64,000 nucleotides of DNA from Paragordius varius. Lineage: Eukaryota > Nematomorpha. Shown piece after piece: positions 35,778-50,120 of this stretch; position 1 is the stretch's first letter; each line of letters opens with the position of its first letter. The DNA is taken from NCBI GenBank assembly GCA_964247055.1, contig OZ176052.1, positions 5,332,001 to 5,396,000 of the forward strand. The letters are read 5' to 3'. The translations under genes and the position numbers were made by a program. Below the pieces are notes generated by a model. The model saw only the letters and a list, made by a program, of their open reading frames with translations. It did not search any database and was not told the DNA's origin.

Positions 35778-37329
35778 ATATAGCAATATTCATTATATAG
35801 GAAAGGAAAAATAAATGCGCATTTATGCCTGCTTACCTGTAATATAAAATATCCAAGTATATTATTTAATACACACAATAATAATATAATGCTATCAGCA
35901 GCTAGGATTTTAATGATTTTCGAAAGTGAATAAAATATTTTTTTCAAAAAAATTGCTTTTTTGCTTGTTGTTTTTGATTTTTTTTAGAAAAAAATTTTTT
36001 TATTAACAATAAGTATCTCAATATAAACATTATTTAATGATCATGACAATAAAGGTACCAACCTTTCCAAAAAGTACAAGTCATTTATTTCATTTAAATG
36101 TGTAATGTACTCATCGTAGTTTACATGAAATTTTTTGTTTTTTTTCTGATAAATACATAATTTAATTAAATTGCGACTGAACTTCATTTTTCGCTAATTG
36201 AGTATTGGTTTGATTGAAACGATTAAATATACAATATTATTCCATTTTTAATCATCTACACTTTTTGAATGAGTAGATATACTCATAATCCATAATCCAA
36301 AACTAGTAAATCGTTTGAAAACATAATATGTATATATGGAGTTAAACAAACAAAAATAATGACAAAATTATATTTTAATTAATTTTTTATCGCAAAGAAT
36401 ATCTATCTACATTTGCTATTCATTACAATTTGTTTTTGTTCAAAGGTTAAATATTTGTAGAAATGCAAAACCAAAATAATTATTTTCAAAATTTTACAAA
36501 TCAATCACGCCCATTTTAATCCTTACATTTTAATTTTACGTTAAAATAAATAAAATTAATTTAATATTATCCAAATATTATGAGAAATTTGGAACATACC
36601 ACTCACTATATTATTTAAAATGTTGATTGTGTGAAAATTAAACATACAATTTTATAATATTGATTGCGTGCATTGAAATATAGCCCCCAAAAGGTTAAAA
36701 AATATTACAGTTAATTAAATTTATATTCCGATTATTGACTGTATTGACTTAGTAATCTCTTTACCTTGGATATTCCCTATTTAATAATATATAGACTTCC
36801 TTGTTTTTGCTATGCGATTCCTTCATACCATAATTCAAATTTTGGGTATAACTACCATATATTTATCCAATTCGGGGAGCTATTTAAATCCCAGAAAATC
36901 TTTTGCAGAAGCAAATATCTACAAAGGAGGATCTATATATTGGAAACCTTTGGAACCAACAACACCCAACAAAAAAACGGTTTTTTTAAAAAAAAAATAG
37001 CATTTATATTTGTTATAAATAATAATCATATATCACATAATCTGAAATAATTTATTTAGATATAATAAAAATTGATATTTTACAGCACAACATATTATAT
37101 ACAAATATTTATTAACAAACAACCATCTTTTTAAAATCTTATTTTTATCAAATATAATTCATCTTGGATTACGAATTAAGGAATAGAGTTGTAAATTGCT
37201 TATACACTACATAGTTTTAAATTTTAATTAAATATAGTTAATGTAGGAAAATTCGAGAATTAAAAAAATAGTTGTCTTCTAATTTTTGCGTTTTATCCGT
37301 ATATTTCAACAAATTTTATTGCACTTTTA
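34651..37329. other. AT-rich intergenic DNA with microsatellites
   Basis: No gene support. It contains (TA)n tracts at 35011-35036 and 35739-35771 and several A/T homopolymers. Confidence 0.5.
35739..35771. repeat. (TA)n microsatellite
   Basis: Uninterrupted TA dinucleotide tract of about 33 nt. Confidence 0.9.
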
Positions 37330-37890
37330 TAGCAGACGCGTGTCCAACACAATTGTCACGGGCCGCGCATTTTCAGATCAAAAAATTCGGCGGGCTGCAT
37401 TCGCAACATATACCACTTACAGTTCAAATTCACCCTTGAACAATTCAAATTCATTCTAAAATAAATTATGTGTTTTTTAAGATTAAAAAATATCTTTATT
37501 TTATAATATTTTTATATAAAATTCTGTTTAAAATTAACATAATGCTGAAAAAATAATAAACTATGTCGTAAAAATATATTTCATATATGGGTTAGATTAT
37601 TTGAAAACACATAATTTATTTTTAGGTGAATTTGATTTGTTAAAGGGTCAATTTGAAAATGGTATATATGGGCATTAACAAATATTTTATTAATTTCTAA
37701 ACATACGACTGTAGTAAAAATTCTATTTATTTTAACATTATTTTCTAGTTCTTGTCAAAATTCGGAAAGAGTTATTCAAAAAGTTTGTTTAACAAAATCA
37801 AATTTACTTAGATTTCGTAAAAATGTGTAATTGAAGTTTCTCGTGGGTCACTGATATATTTTGAAAGGCACATGTTGAAGAACCCTGCTT
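37330..37890. mobile_element. hAT-like MITE, probable
   Basis: CAGACGCGTGTCCAACACAA with GGGCCGCGCATTTTC and GGCGGGCTGCATTCGC on the left, and on the right GTGGGTCACTGATATATTTT with GCACATGTTGAAGAACCCTG. These are the GTCCAAC / GTTGAAGAACCCTG type ends common in hAT-derived MITEs. The interior is AT-rich and non-coding. The target duplication was not established. Confidence 0.45.
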
Positions 37891-40500
37891 TTCACTATAG
37901 CTAAATTGATTTTGGATATAATAGAATTTCTCATTTAACCATTTTTTTCCATTAATAAAAATCAGAAAAATGATTAGATTATACTGGATTGAAGACTAAT
38001 TTTGGTACTTATTTGAATAATTTAATTGATCCATAAATTAAAGAAATCGGTATCGTTATAATTTTATTTGCAACTTTTTTTCGTATTTTAATTTAATTTT
38101 TTTACGAAAATATTTTTGATTCCTCTGAAAATATTGGTCAAATTTAATTATTCGTTAATTGTTAAGAGAACAATAGTAGGGCATTTTAAATTGTTTTAAC
38201 ATTGTTGTTTTTTCCATACTCTACTGTGATGCAATGCGCCCAACTGTAGTGTGAAATAAGCAACCATTAAAATGCATACTGTATTTTGTTAAAGGAATAG
38301 GTGTGGTTTTTGTTTCATCGCTTACTGATAATATGATTTTTTTGAAAAATTTATTAATTTGTATATAAATAGGTAAAATTTAAATTATGCGACAAAAGGT
38401 ATTAAAAGATAAACATTTTTTGCTAAAAGACAGCCATACTTTTTTAAACATTAATTTTTTAATGTAACTTATCGTTTTAAGTTGCAAATTAGATATAGAG
38501 ATGTATGTTGGAAACATCCATTTTATACTTCAATGTAATTCTATACTTTGTATATGTATAGGGAGTATCGAAGTCAAAAGTATGGTTATCTTTTTTAAAA
38601 AAAGGTTTGGTTTTTAGTTTTTAACTTTTGTCTGTATTATTTCAATTTTTATTGTAATACCAATAGGTTAAATTTCATGAATCATATATGTTAAAAATTG
38701 TAAGTTAGGGCATAGAAAATTATAGATATGAGCTCAGCATTCTAAAAAAAATTATTTGATAAAAATCAAAGGGAAATAAAACTCACTTTACTTTATTATG
38801 GGTCTAAGTCCAGGTTTACATGAACGAAGAAATGTTAATACATATGTTACGATTAAAAATTTGCAATAATTTTAAATGGATAAAATGTATGATATATATA
38901 GTTAATGCGTCCATATCCTTTAAAACGCTTTAAATTTTATCAATCCTTATAAATATGAGGTAAATTTAAATCGGAGGAATGGTTTCTCAGGCCGCATTTG
39001 AAAAATATAGGTGTATATTGACAAAAAATAGCAAATATATTATATCTACTATTTATTTGTTAATTCATTACTAAATAAAAAAACTGATTTGGAAAATTTG
39101 TTTGAAAAATATCAAAACTTTTCTAAGATTTAAATGAGCATGTTTTTCAAATTGTGGAATTCTATATTTGCTAATTTATCAATTTTTTGCGGCCACATGT
39201 TTGACACCCCTATTATAAGATATATATCATTGGTTTTTATAACAGTTCCTATCTTTGATATATAAGGGCTTCCAGAAATCTCTCTTCAGGATTATTTTTT
39301 TTTCAATAAAATTTTTCTATATGTAATTATCAATACATATGCTAAATTTATTAAATCTGACATAATTGAGTGTAATTTATGCAATATTTGTTTGCGAATT
39401 GTAAATATATATATATCAAAGGAGTTACTAACTTAAATTAACCAACATTTTATCGTTTATTATAAATGCATATAAACATAATATAAAGATATATGGGGAT
39501 GGATATTAAAATTTTTTTTTAAATTTTTTTGGTACATCCAACTCTATTATTGGAAGGTACATTAAATCTATTTATATGGTAAAATTTGTATACTATTTGT
39601 GTGGTTAAAAAAATCAATAATAATCAATTAATAAAGCATTTTTAGAAACTATATTTATCATTGACCTTGGTATTCAAACAATCAATATAGAAGAATTGAT
39701 TTTTTCCTTTCTTTGTGTAAAGCAATATGCTTGTTACCACAAAGTACAAAGCCATTTTGAAAGGCAAAAAAAGGAGAAAAAAATCGTATCTTCTGTTCTA
39801 ATTTGATTTTTTTCTCTGGTTTCCATCATTAGCAAAAAAATAATTTAAGGTTAATTTGCAATGACAATGAACTAGTTTTTTTTATTTTTAACTTTATTTT
39901 ATTGAATTATTGATGAAAAAATTTAGAAAATTTCTGTATTCCATTTTAATTCAATTTTGCGTGGTTATTTTTGTCAAACAAAAAAGTCCCTTTTGTATTA
40001 ATAACTATAAATGATTTTACATACTGGTTTAAAGTTCCGATTTTGTTGTTTAGTAATTTAAATATTTTGAAAAAGTTAATAATATTATTCAAGCGTACAA
40101 TATAAGGAATAATAATTTTTTTAATATGTATAATAAGATTTTTATAAAATGAAAAATTAAACTTTTTACTATATATCCTCCTTGGCAATTATCATGTCTT
40201 TTCCGAAAAATGTATCCTTAAAAATAATATATATATAATGATGATCTTTCCATGGGAATTGTGGTTAGAAAATTATGTTATTCAATATTATTAATCTGGG
40301 GAGGTCATTATAATAAAATATTAGTATACTTGGAAAAAAAATGGTATTCAAACAAAATATTAAATTACAAAAGAAAAGAATTATTACCGCTTCACTGATT
40401 TCATTGAAAAAAAGAAAGAATTTTTTTAAGTTGTAAGTTTAGCAATATGTCATTGAAATGCAATTAATTAGATTTGAAAAAATACATGTTATTTGTTGGA
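37891..40500. other. AT-rich intergenic DNA, with one more hAT-like end
   Basis: No gene support. At about 39188-39216, GCGGCCACATGTTTGACACC resembles another hAT-type terminus. The rest is A/T-rich and featureless to the eye. Confidence 0.4.
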
Positions 40501-40504
40501 AATC

Positions 40505-40656
40505 GCCAAATAGTATATACAATAATGGGAAGTATTATTGGCTTATAGTTATTTATTTCTCTTTTTACTATTATTAGCCAATAATAATTCCCTTTGCTGC
40601 ATATGCTTTTTGCCAATAATTAGAAACTTTCTACCAGTATATACTTACTCATACTG
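40505..40656. mobile_element. Tc1/mariner-type MITE, copy 4, left end missing
   Basis: GCCAAATAGTATATACAATA, the central GCCAATAATAATTCCC and the right end TATACTTACTCATACTG match copies 1-3, followed by TA. About 48 nt of the left terminus are absent. It is about 800 nt upstream of the first recognised ZP-gene exon. Confidence 0.8.
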
Positions 40657-40658
40657 TA

Positions 40659-41461
40659 ATCTATTTATATTTTTTTATTAACAGCGACAGATAAAAAATA
40701 AATCTAATGTACCAATGGGTCATCCTGGTGCCAAAATTTTTTTTATATACAAATAAAAGTTAAAAGATTTGATAGTAACAAAATATGCCATGTTGCTCTA
40801 TTATCAAAAGTGCTTTTATAAATGTTAGTTTAGTTAATTATATAACATACTGGCATTGTACTGTTGAGAAATATTTTAAAGAGTTTGTACGAGTCCTAAA
40901 TCGAAAAATTGAATCAATAAAGAATAAATCCCAAGATTGATCAGTATAATCAACGCTTTATTCAATAAATAAATTAATAATTTACCATAGTTCTTTAGTA
41001 ACTTTGCGCTAAATTATAAAACTCGACTAAATCTTTATGGATACATTCCATAAATTGGTAAAGTTATCGACCCTTTTGAAAACTATACCAAACTTATATA
41101 CAGTACACACTGAGAAAATTTAAAATAATATATTTTATTAACATAATTATAAAACATTAAACGATCTCTTCTTTTTGTAAATAAATACAACCGTGATAAA
41201 TACAAAAATATCAAATATATTGTTGGAAGGAAAGCGACATTTGTAAATTAGGATCCTGATTGCTAATCCCTTGTTTAGGTTATATTAATTGAGGGATATT
41301 TAACGGATTTGCCTTGGGGGTATATAAAATTATAGTTTGATCAAAAATTGAATATATAGTTATATGCTTGTAAAGTTCTTAAAATTTTGATTAATTTATG
41401 TCCCGAAAAGAAGATGATGGAAAAATTATATTATTACACACATTTATTTATATATCGACAG
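40659..41461. other. Upstream of the first recognised ZP-gene exon
   Basis: No signal-peptide exon could be identified here. The frame stays open leftward from 41462 to about 41387 but its translation is not signal-like. Confidence 0.4.
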
Positions 41462-44400
41462 ATTGAGATTACATACCGATTGACTTGGTCCAAATCGGAA
41501 GCCGCTAAATCAAACAACAACCAGAATCATAAACGCTTCTGTGAATATTCACCCTTCCTTACTGGAGAAGGGCAGACCGGTTATTTTCATGATTTTTTGG
41601 TATGTAACGCCGGTTGCAATGGACTCAGAACCATATTCCACAATGAATGTAAAGAAGAAAATGAACTGGATGATTGGATAACGGCCCAGGGATCTTTCAA
41701 TTATACTTTATCTACTAAAGCAGCTCCGTACCTAGATATAGGGTATTTCTTTTTGTCTAAGATTAAAAAATTTAACTATAATTTTAAATAGGATCATAAT
41801 AATGTTTTGTGTCTTAAAAGGGGGTGATTGCTAACGATTTCAGTAATAAAACAAATTAAGATTATTTGAGAGCAAAAAATAAATAAATGTATTTTTCATA
41901 TATTATATATATCGTAGTAATGGAATATTTTCATCCATCTTAACCTGTGTTTTAAGGCAAAACATAATTAATACTTAATCCATCTATCAACTTTAGGCTT
42001 ATTTATTAATATTTTTTTTAGTTTTAAAGGCTGTTGTTGGGAAAATGATAATGAAAATAAAGTTCGTCAAAAAGATGTACCATGGTCGCTTATGGTTAAT
42101 GGAAGTTTGAATGTTAGAGAAGATACCGGAAAGCTCAATAATCCTCCCATTCCTGTCAATTCTCCTCTCATTAAGCTCGAACGCGGATGTCTACATCGCT
42201 TTAAACTAAACAGTAATCTATATTAATCCATTTCATTTTGATAAAAATTTTACAGTTTTTTTAAGAGAAATAGGGTCGAATCAAGGTTAACATACCGTGA
42301 CTGTGGTCTTTTTATAACTAACCAGTCTAAATGTGTTAAACATATGTTATAACAAATAATACACCAAAATGAAGATAATATTTTAAAATTTTGATTTTAA
42401 AATTCAATCAGATAGATTTGGAAAATTAATTAATTTAGAAACATTTTCATTTTTTATAATTGATTGGTTATAAACAATAATGACTTCTCTCATAAATGTC
42501 AGACAATAACTAATTCCAAAATATTAATGAAAAGTGTTAAAAACTTGTATTCAATTTAACCTATCTTATATATTAAATTTCGAATTCTGCCTAAAAGACT
42601 CAAATTTTGGTCATTTCACCGTTGACCATTTAGAATTTTTTCACCAAATTAATTTTGCCCCTGATTTTAAATCTATTTTTGTAGTTTTCAAATTATTCTA
42701 AAATGTTTCAAAGCTGTCAGTTTTCAGGTCAAAAATATATTCAAAAACACTTATTTTTATTTTTTAAATTAAACTTGCCGAAAACATTTTACTTAAAATC
42801 TTATCTATTTTAGGGGCAAATTGAAATTATAAAGGTTAAGAAGACAAGGTTAAAATTTTAAAGTTCTGAAATTTAAAGGGTAAATTGATAGTTTATTATG
42901 GTATATTTAACTATAAACGTTATATGTTATAAATTAATTAATAAAATAATGTTTTGAGTCCTATGAATATTTCTAATTCTATCAGATTATGATGATGACG
43001 GTGATGAAGTAAGGTGCCGATTAGTAAAAATAACTGATTCACAATGTACTAACACCAATAATTTATGCACTCATACCCCCAAAATACTTTTGGATGAAGT
43101 ATAATTGTTTATAAATAACCAGATTTTAGTCAAAACCGTTTAAGATTTATCTTTTCCTAATATATACTGATAAAATTTTATAAACTACCATAAATATTAT
43201 CTTTTAAATTATAAAAGATAGTTAAATATATTTTATTGTTATTGTACAGGACCTACATAAATATTAGTTTTTATTTTCGATTTATATTTGACATAGGAAG
43301 ATTTTAAACCATAATATGCATTCTATTAGCAGACAAGTTTTATTTTATTGCTTGATAACTTGTTTTTTACTCTATAGTTTACTTGTGAAATGAGAGTTGT
43401 CGCGTTGGGGGATGAAAATGTTGTTGGAACGTATAACGTTGAAATCGTGATGGAGGATTACGTTCCTAGTGCTCTTAATATCCGAAGCTTGGTCCATCAA
43501 CAGAGAAGTCGGAGAAATAAACCTCTTAGCACAGTGTCTATGCAAATGATAATACAACTATATGATCCTATCAAAAAAAGTTGCTCTGAAAAAGGGTATG
43601 ATGCATCAGGGTTTTTGGATTTTAGTTCAGCACCATCCATTGCAGCCTTGTCAGATTTTGAGCCGGTTCTTAGACCGATATCAGGTTTATTATAATACCG
43701 TTTTCTTTTAATGCTCCATTTGTCTTTATAATTATGTAACTATCGAATTGGATGTATTAATTAGGATTCCAAAACAACGAATTCGATTGGGCCTCGAGCG
43801 TCGGAAGTCGTCACCAAAATAGGGCCAATAAAATTCGGAGAGCCGGTGTGTTTGTTAGCGTTCCAGATCCCTCCGATCCCAGAAATGGTATAATAACTAA
43901 CAATAATGCGTTCCAAGGGCAAGCCTTTCAACCCCAAATAATTGGACCGCCTGCACCTCCTACAGTTATAGCTGCCCCTTCACAACCCGCATTTCCATTT
44001 GCTCCATTTTCCGGTTCCTCCGTTCCACAAACAGTGGCCGCTCCTATAGTTTTTCCAGCCCCGGCTCCAACAAATAACGTTATATCACCATCCATCACAC
44101 CAGCTTCAACCAATTCGGAATGTATTGAAGTCCCACTCTCGCTAACTTTTCAGGGTACCATATATGTCAGAAGTCCAACGCCGGACTATACGTAATTATA
44201 TATATATATATATGTGTAGCGACGCTTGTCTGATCAATGTCAAATAATAATATTTTTTACACAAAATTTTATATATTTTTGCCCCGTAGATTTTACTATC
44301 TTTTTATGATTAAATTTTTAAGGCAAAAATTTTTCGTTTAGTAAGATCAAATCCATATGTATCTGGCGGGGGAATGGTTTTGATTAATGTTAATCCATTT

Positions 44401-47400
44401 AATCGGAAATAAGTGTAAATGTACACATTAGTTTCATGAATTTTGACAAAAATCGGAACCCTTTTTGCTTCCGTTTCCGTCCAGTTAACTATTTAATTAC
44501 GGTTTTATTTTTTTCGCATTAAATGGTTTAAGCTTCAATGTAGTTATAAAAAAATGGTTTTGATTTCAATGTTTTTCGCGAAAAAATTAGGTGATCCATT
44601 TTAATTAAAATTTACAAATAGCCTATAATGTGAAAACCAACAATATGTAAACACAAACAGCAATTTTTTAATGCTATTTTTAACTGAAAAATAGGGATTT
44701 TAACAGGAATCGGTTTCATTGAGTTGGAATCAATAAGGTTTCGGTTCCAATTGTCCATAAACCAACCCGTTTGGGGTTCCACCTCCAAAATAAATGGTTC
44801 CTATATTTGATTTCTCAAAAATAATTTATATTTGATTGTAGGTTACCATTTTTCTAAATCACAAAATGGAATGACCATTAGATATTAATTTGAATGTAAT
44901 TTTATAATAAAATTGATCATATGATAACATATTTTCTCGTATCCGATTTTAACGAAATTAGTTGATAATTTTTTTCTAAAATATCTCCCTTTAATGCTAA
45001 AGAAAACCGGAGACATAATTATTTAAGAAAAATCTTTTTTCTATAGATTAAGAACCATTGTAATTAATGGAAAAAACTTGTGGTAAAAAATAAAATATAT
45101 GGTTTTATAGCTAAAAAGGGAGAATACGATAAATTTTTCCTGGTTATGCATACTCTAATTTTTTACTTCTAATTTATAGTTTCTATTTAAAATAATTTTA
45201 CAACCCCTAAATTTTAAAAACCATAATCCATAATGTCCTACGCATAAGGCAAAAAAATGAGCCATACTATATATCATTAGTACTTAAACTTGAAAAAATA
45301 ATAAAAAATTATATTGGGATCCCAAGACAATATAATGTATGAATTTACAATGGTTTATATTATGGTTTATATTATAATTATAAAAATTGTGGAAAATCAT
45401 TTGATGAATCGGGAATGAAAACCGTTCTGGAACCGTTTAACTTTTAGGGAACCACCCCGGTTTCGGTTCCAAAATTTTATACCCCGGTTTCATTTTTAAA
45501 AACATATTTTCCAAAATAAATAGTAAACATATTTATAATATGGTTACATTGTAGAAGAAAATTAATTTGTATTACCACGTAAAACCGCGATTCTCCAGTG
45601 GTTTTAAATTATTTTATTATTACTACACAAGGTGATTGTTTAATATATGTTTATTTTGTCCCTTTAACAATGAACGACAACCTTTGATATATTTGAAAAT
45701 GATTATATATATTTTTTTTTCAGGGTCCAAAATGTTTTTACGGTCTCGCCTACGGGTCTTCAAACTTCGCCGGTTTACAAGGTATCCGACAATCCGCCAT
45801 TATTTGGTCAAAATGTGACATGGCTTCCATCAAGCACACAAACCGGACCAAATAGCTTCTGTTTTTTCGCCGTAAACACCGTTGGTCAACGAAGTGCAAC
45901 TTCATGCCTAACCCTTTACGTTACAGGTTTGTTGTTAGAATATTATTACTGTGTTACAATATGACTGGCTATATTCCATTTGATATTGGTAAAAGTTTAT
46001 CATTTATTTTATAAATGTGAAATTGTGTCAAATTTTAACAAAAAAATTAGATGATATTAATATTTTTATGAGACGAATATGATGATAATTATTTTAATAT
46101 TTGACATCTTTAGCTCAAACTCAAGGAACTGTTAACGCTTGTACAAAAAGACCACAAGGTAATATTTTTATTCTTAATATATTATATTTATATGGGTGTA
46201 TCTTTAGCATTTAATTTATGATTATATTATAATAAAAAGTCATTTTAAAAAATGCGATACAACAAAAGCTGAAATCCAGGTCATGATTTTAATCACCGAA
46301 TCTTTCAAAAAAGCAATCTGTAATTTAAAATTCGTAGGCCAGTTGAAATATTTATGTAGCAATTTGGCGCATCCAAAGCAAATTTAATAAATTAAAATAG
46401 TTGAAAAAAGTAATTTATTTCTTCTATCCCATTAAGTTAAATGCACCAGCGGAGGTTTGGAAGTTTCCTTGCTCGTGGATGATCCGAAATTTAACAATGG
46501 CATATTTTATGTGAAAAACAATTTTAAACAGCCCGGGTGCCAACTTATGATTCCGCCAACGGGGAAATCGGAAGCGAGATTACGAATACCACTTGGTGCC
46601 TGTGGATTGCAAATTAATCCGGTAAAAAACTCTTTATAATATATTAAACATCTAACTTATGTCAGAAATAATTGTTTTATAACGTTATTAGCAAACTATG
46701 AGGTATGAAACGATTGTGGTTTTGCAACCTCATTCTATGTTAGTGACGAATATGGCTCGGGCTTATCATGTTGTTTGTCAACCATCTTTGAATATGGTTG
46801 AAATTCCAGTCCGGAATAAGGCGGATGTCAAGTATTTTCTTTTTATATAAACTCTAACTTTTTTATGAAATGAGACATAAAACTTAAATACACTTCATTA
46901 ATTATTAAATTTTTTTATAGGTATACAATAATAAAATATATTAAATGACCATATTATAAATAGTAAAATCACAATAATACTAGTTTCAAATCCACAAAAG
47001 GGATAAAAAATAAACTGTATAAAATACTTTAAAAATATTTAATACTCTTAAAATTCTTAATATAGCATACATTGGGTATTTTTAATAAGAAACAATTTTA
47101 AATAGAATTGTCAAGTAAAAGATTTTATCAATAAATGTTGTTTCCATAGCATGATAACGACGGAAAATACTTTGCGACAAACGCATATGCCCCCAATGCC
47201 AATCATGCTTTTCACCGATGAGAATGGACAACCCTTAACTCGAGCTTCGTTGGGTCAGAATGTCCGAGTGGGATTATTTCTGCCCAATCAAGGTAAACAA
47301 CACAGATTATTTTATTATTAAAATTTCGAATTTAATCTGTCGACTCAATTTTTCTATTTTTTTATTCATCCTTTAGAAAACTATGAGATGCGAATCCGGT

Positions 47401-49819
47401 CTTGTGTTGCACGCGCTCGTGAAACTACCTGGCAATTCGAACTTATTGATGCCAGAGGGTAAACATCTTTTTTTAATGGGCATAAACGGTTTAAAAGTAT
47501 ATTTAAGCAATCATTTTTCCATAAACCAAAATTAGTTTCAACAATATAATTATATATTTGCTGTATAAAGTAAAAGATTTTACGCACCATAAAATGGTTA
47601 AAGTCATAAAGATATATTTTGCATTTTAGATGTCCAACCGATCCTGAAATATTTCCTCAATTTCAAATGATGTCCAAGGGTACAGCTATTTCAACTTTTC
47701 CAGCCTTTAAATTTCCGGATTCAGAGTTTATACAAATGGAATGTGTGGTAACAGTTTGTTGGCAACAATGTCCTGCGGTAAAAATATATTATTTAAAATT
47801 ATCGTTTATTTTATTATAAAAAAAGTTCCAATTATTTTGAATATCATGTGTTTAATTTTAATTTATGTTATCGTTTTAACATCCAAATTCTGATTTAAAA
47901 TTTAAGTGGTGCTAAACCATCATTATTATAATATATAATCAATTCTAATTATTAGGTTCCAACAAAATAATTAGGTTGGAATAATATTCATAATTTTTAT
48001 TGAATATTACAAAAGCTATAATAGGCTGGTTTACCGATATTAACTAATATAATTAATTTAGCGCCTTAATCCCATATGTGGAGCCGGTGGCATTTCTGGT
48101 GGACGCCAAATTATCGTGAAAAGTCCTTTCGTTCAACCAATCGGAGCGAATAATGGAGCAGCTTCACTTCCAGTCCAACAATCTTTACCAGCTGGAGGAG
48201 TTATTTCTCCGACCTTCTTTGTGCCCAAAAGTTTGAACTCTAATCCATCTGCTGTTTTTGGTCCACCTGCCAGTTTTAATAATGGCTCCTCAGTCGTATT
48301 TTTCCCTAATCCCAATCCCAATGGCTTCATCGCTCAAAATGGTGTAAACACGGGATCGGTTCAATTTTCAGTTCAACCGCAGGCTAGACCAGGCGATAGT
48401 TTTGTTATCGATGAAGCTGGTCGACAAAGGAGGAAAACGAGAACAGGGACACCGAACCCATTATTCGCAAGTGATGGTGATAGCAATGTTGTACTTAATC
48501 GTGAAAGACGTCGTACCGTTCAACCCTTCTTCAAATTCATAGGAATTCGTAATCCTGATTCCCAACACTCATATTCATTAGCACGTAAAACGAATGGTGC
48601 TACTCCAGACTCCCCCTTATCACAAGCAAAGAAGGATATACAAGTACCTTATAAGGACTTTTACGATGCTCAAGATGTCATGATAGATGACACCAACAAT
48701 TTTCACAAATTTAGTAATGAAGATTTGAGAGATGATAAATTATCTGATTCACTCCATAACAATAAAAATATTGTGTTGACACCCAATCCATCGCAACAAA
48801 CTTTTGTGACAAGCAGCCGGGTCATAAGTAAAAGAACCCTGGATCCTAAGGATCAAATCAATAGGCAAGAGCAAACACAAGCTTCTGTTAAGAGTAACAT
48901 AAAAAGCATGGGAACTGATACAAAAGATGAATTAGATTTAACCATATCTTCGAAATATCTTGAAATATTTGATGATTCCAAAAATGACAACAAAAGAGAA
49001 AACAAAGAGAATGATGAAAATACGGATCAAAAAATAATAGTTGAGGAAGATACAATCGAACGGCTACGATACTCTGCGGGTAATTTTCATATACCTTTAT
49101 AATTATGACCATAGTTTATAAATTATATTAATTATTTTAAAGCAAAGCATAATAAAACACGATAAAAAGATACTAGTTCCGGAACTCAAATGCATTCACA
49201 CATATGCACATACTTTTAAATTGCTTAATATTTTTGAATTTATTATTGATGACGGAACTCCATTTTGTCCGAAACTAGTATAGTGTTTATTATATTTTGC
49301 TTTTAAATAAATTATATTAAATAAATACAGAGAGCAAATAAATAAAAAATTTTATTGAAATATATTTTTCTTATTTATTAACAGTGAGATTTTTATGTTA
49401 TCATTCTTTGTCAATAATTATTTCCCTGGATATTAATAGTTGGAAATGATGACATAGAAGATATTACCGGTGAAAAAATATCCGTCTTTACCCATAACCA
49501 AAATCTTGGCTTAAAATCAAATCCTCTGTTAGACTCCACAGGATCAACCACAAAAGATGATATTTGCTTAGGCTTTGATAAATCTCGGGGAAACAGGGCT
49601 CACTCAACTGTTTCAAGACCCAAAACTTTTGCATTTCTCCTTACTGGTGTTATGGCATTTTCCTCCATTATTGTGACACTCCTAACCTTTTTATATTGCG
49701 TCAAACAGAATCGTGACGCATTTCATTTAATGACATATGGTGGAAACAATAATATACCGCGTCCAACAACTTCCTCTTCAGTAGTCAGCTCTACACCAAC
49801 CACCTCAATACTATCTTAA
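41462..49819 (+). CDS. ZP-domain type I membrane protein with large N-terminal extracellular module (start exon not found)
   Basis: Fourteen exons: 41462-41742, 42022-42212, 42986-43098, 43378-43684, 43765-44191, 45724-45926, 46114-46158, 46437-46621, 46692-46831, 47150-47292, 47377-47458, 47630-47777, 48062-49079, 49440-49819. Phases close over 1220 aa plus stop. Order: a Cys-rich module (FLVCNAGCNG, GCCW, SPLIKLERGCLHRF, DDDGDEVRCRL, CTHTPKILLDE, TYNVEIVMEDY); a Pro-rich linker (exon 5); a second module part (TWLPSSTQTGPNSFCFFAVN, SCLTLYVT); then a ZP domain. ZP-N runs from VKCTSGGLEVSLLVDDPKF to AYHVVCQP; ZP-C has MPPMPIMLFTD, NYEMRIRSC, RGCPTDPEIFPQF and FPDSEFIQMEC...CPA...ICGAGG. Basic furin-type sites (RQRRK, RERRR) follow, then a long Ser/Asn-rich stalk, a membrane helix (TFAFLLTGVMAFSSIIVTLL) and a short cytoplasmic tail. 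ZP proteins are usually released at the basic site and polymerise in apical matrix or cuticle. That role here is inferred. Confidence 0.93.
44300..45490. repeat. Repeat with recurring GGTTTCGGTTCC motif in a ZP-gene intron
   Basis: Intron 44192-45723 contains AAATCGGAACCC (about 44450), GGTTTCGGTTCCAA (about 44748) and GGTTTCGGTTCCAA again (about 45459), with further GGAACC pieces between. GGAACCGGAG at about 61550 in a GABBR1 intron may be related. The element type was not determined. Confidence 0.4.
49137..49307. mobile_element. Hairpin MITE in the last ZP-gene intron
   Basis: About 170 nt with imperfect inverted arms. The left AAAGCATAATAAAACACGAT with GATACTAGTTCCGGAACTC pairs with the right GTCCGAAACTAGTATAGTG with TTTATTATATTTTGCTTT. 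No coding capacity. A single-arm relative lies at 1362-1445. Superfamily unclear. Confidence 0.65.
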
Positions 49820-50120
49820 AAATAATGTATATAAATAACTTAAAAAGGTATCCAAAATACTGGATATTTGGAAAGCATTGCATTTATATTCAATGATGCA
49901 TCAGATTTTACATCTAATATATTATGATATGCTAAAAAATATCTACATGGCAATCTCACATTTCTATATAAATTATTTTTCATAGAATATTTAATAACTA
50001 TATAAATATTTTTTTTGCTATTTTAAGCCAGTTAAATATAATTAAATATCGTTAAATGACACTTATATAAGAAAAAAACATGTACATTATAAATTTTATT
50101 TTACGACACTAGTATTTTAA

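Noticed and set aside
36766-37050. Overlapping open frames of 94 and 62 codons
   Set aside because: AT-rich translations with Lys/Phe/Tyr/Ile bias, no domain and no splice-supported neighbours.
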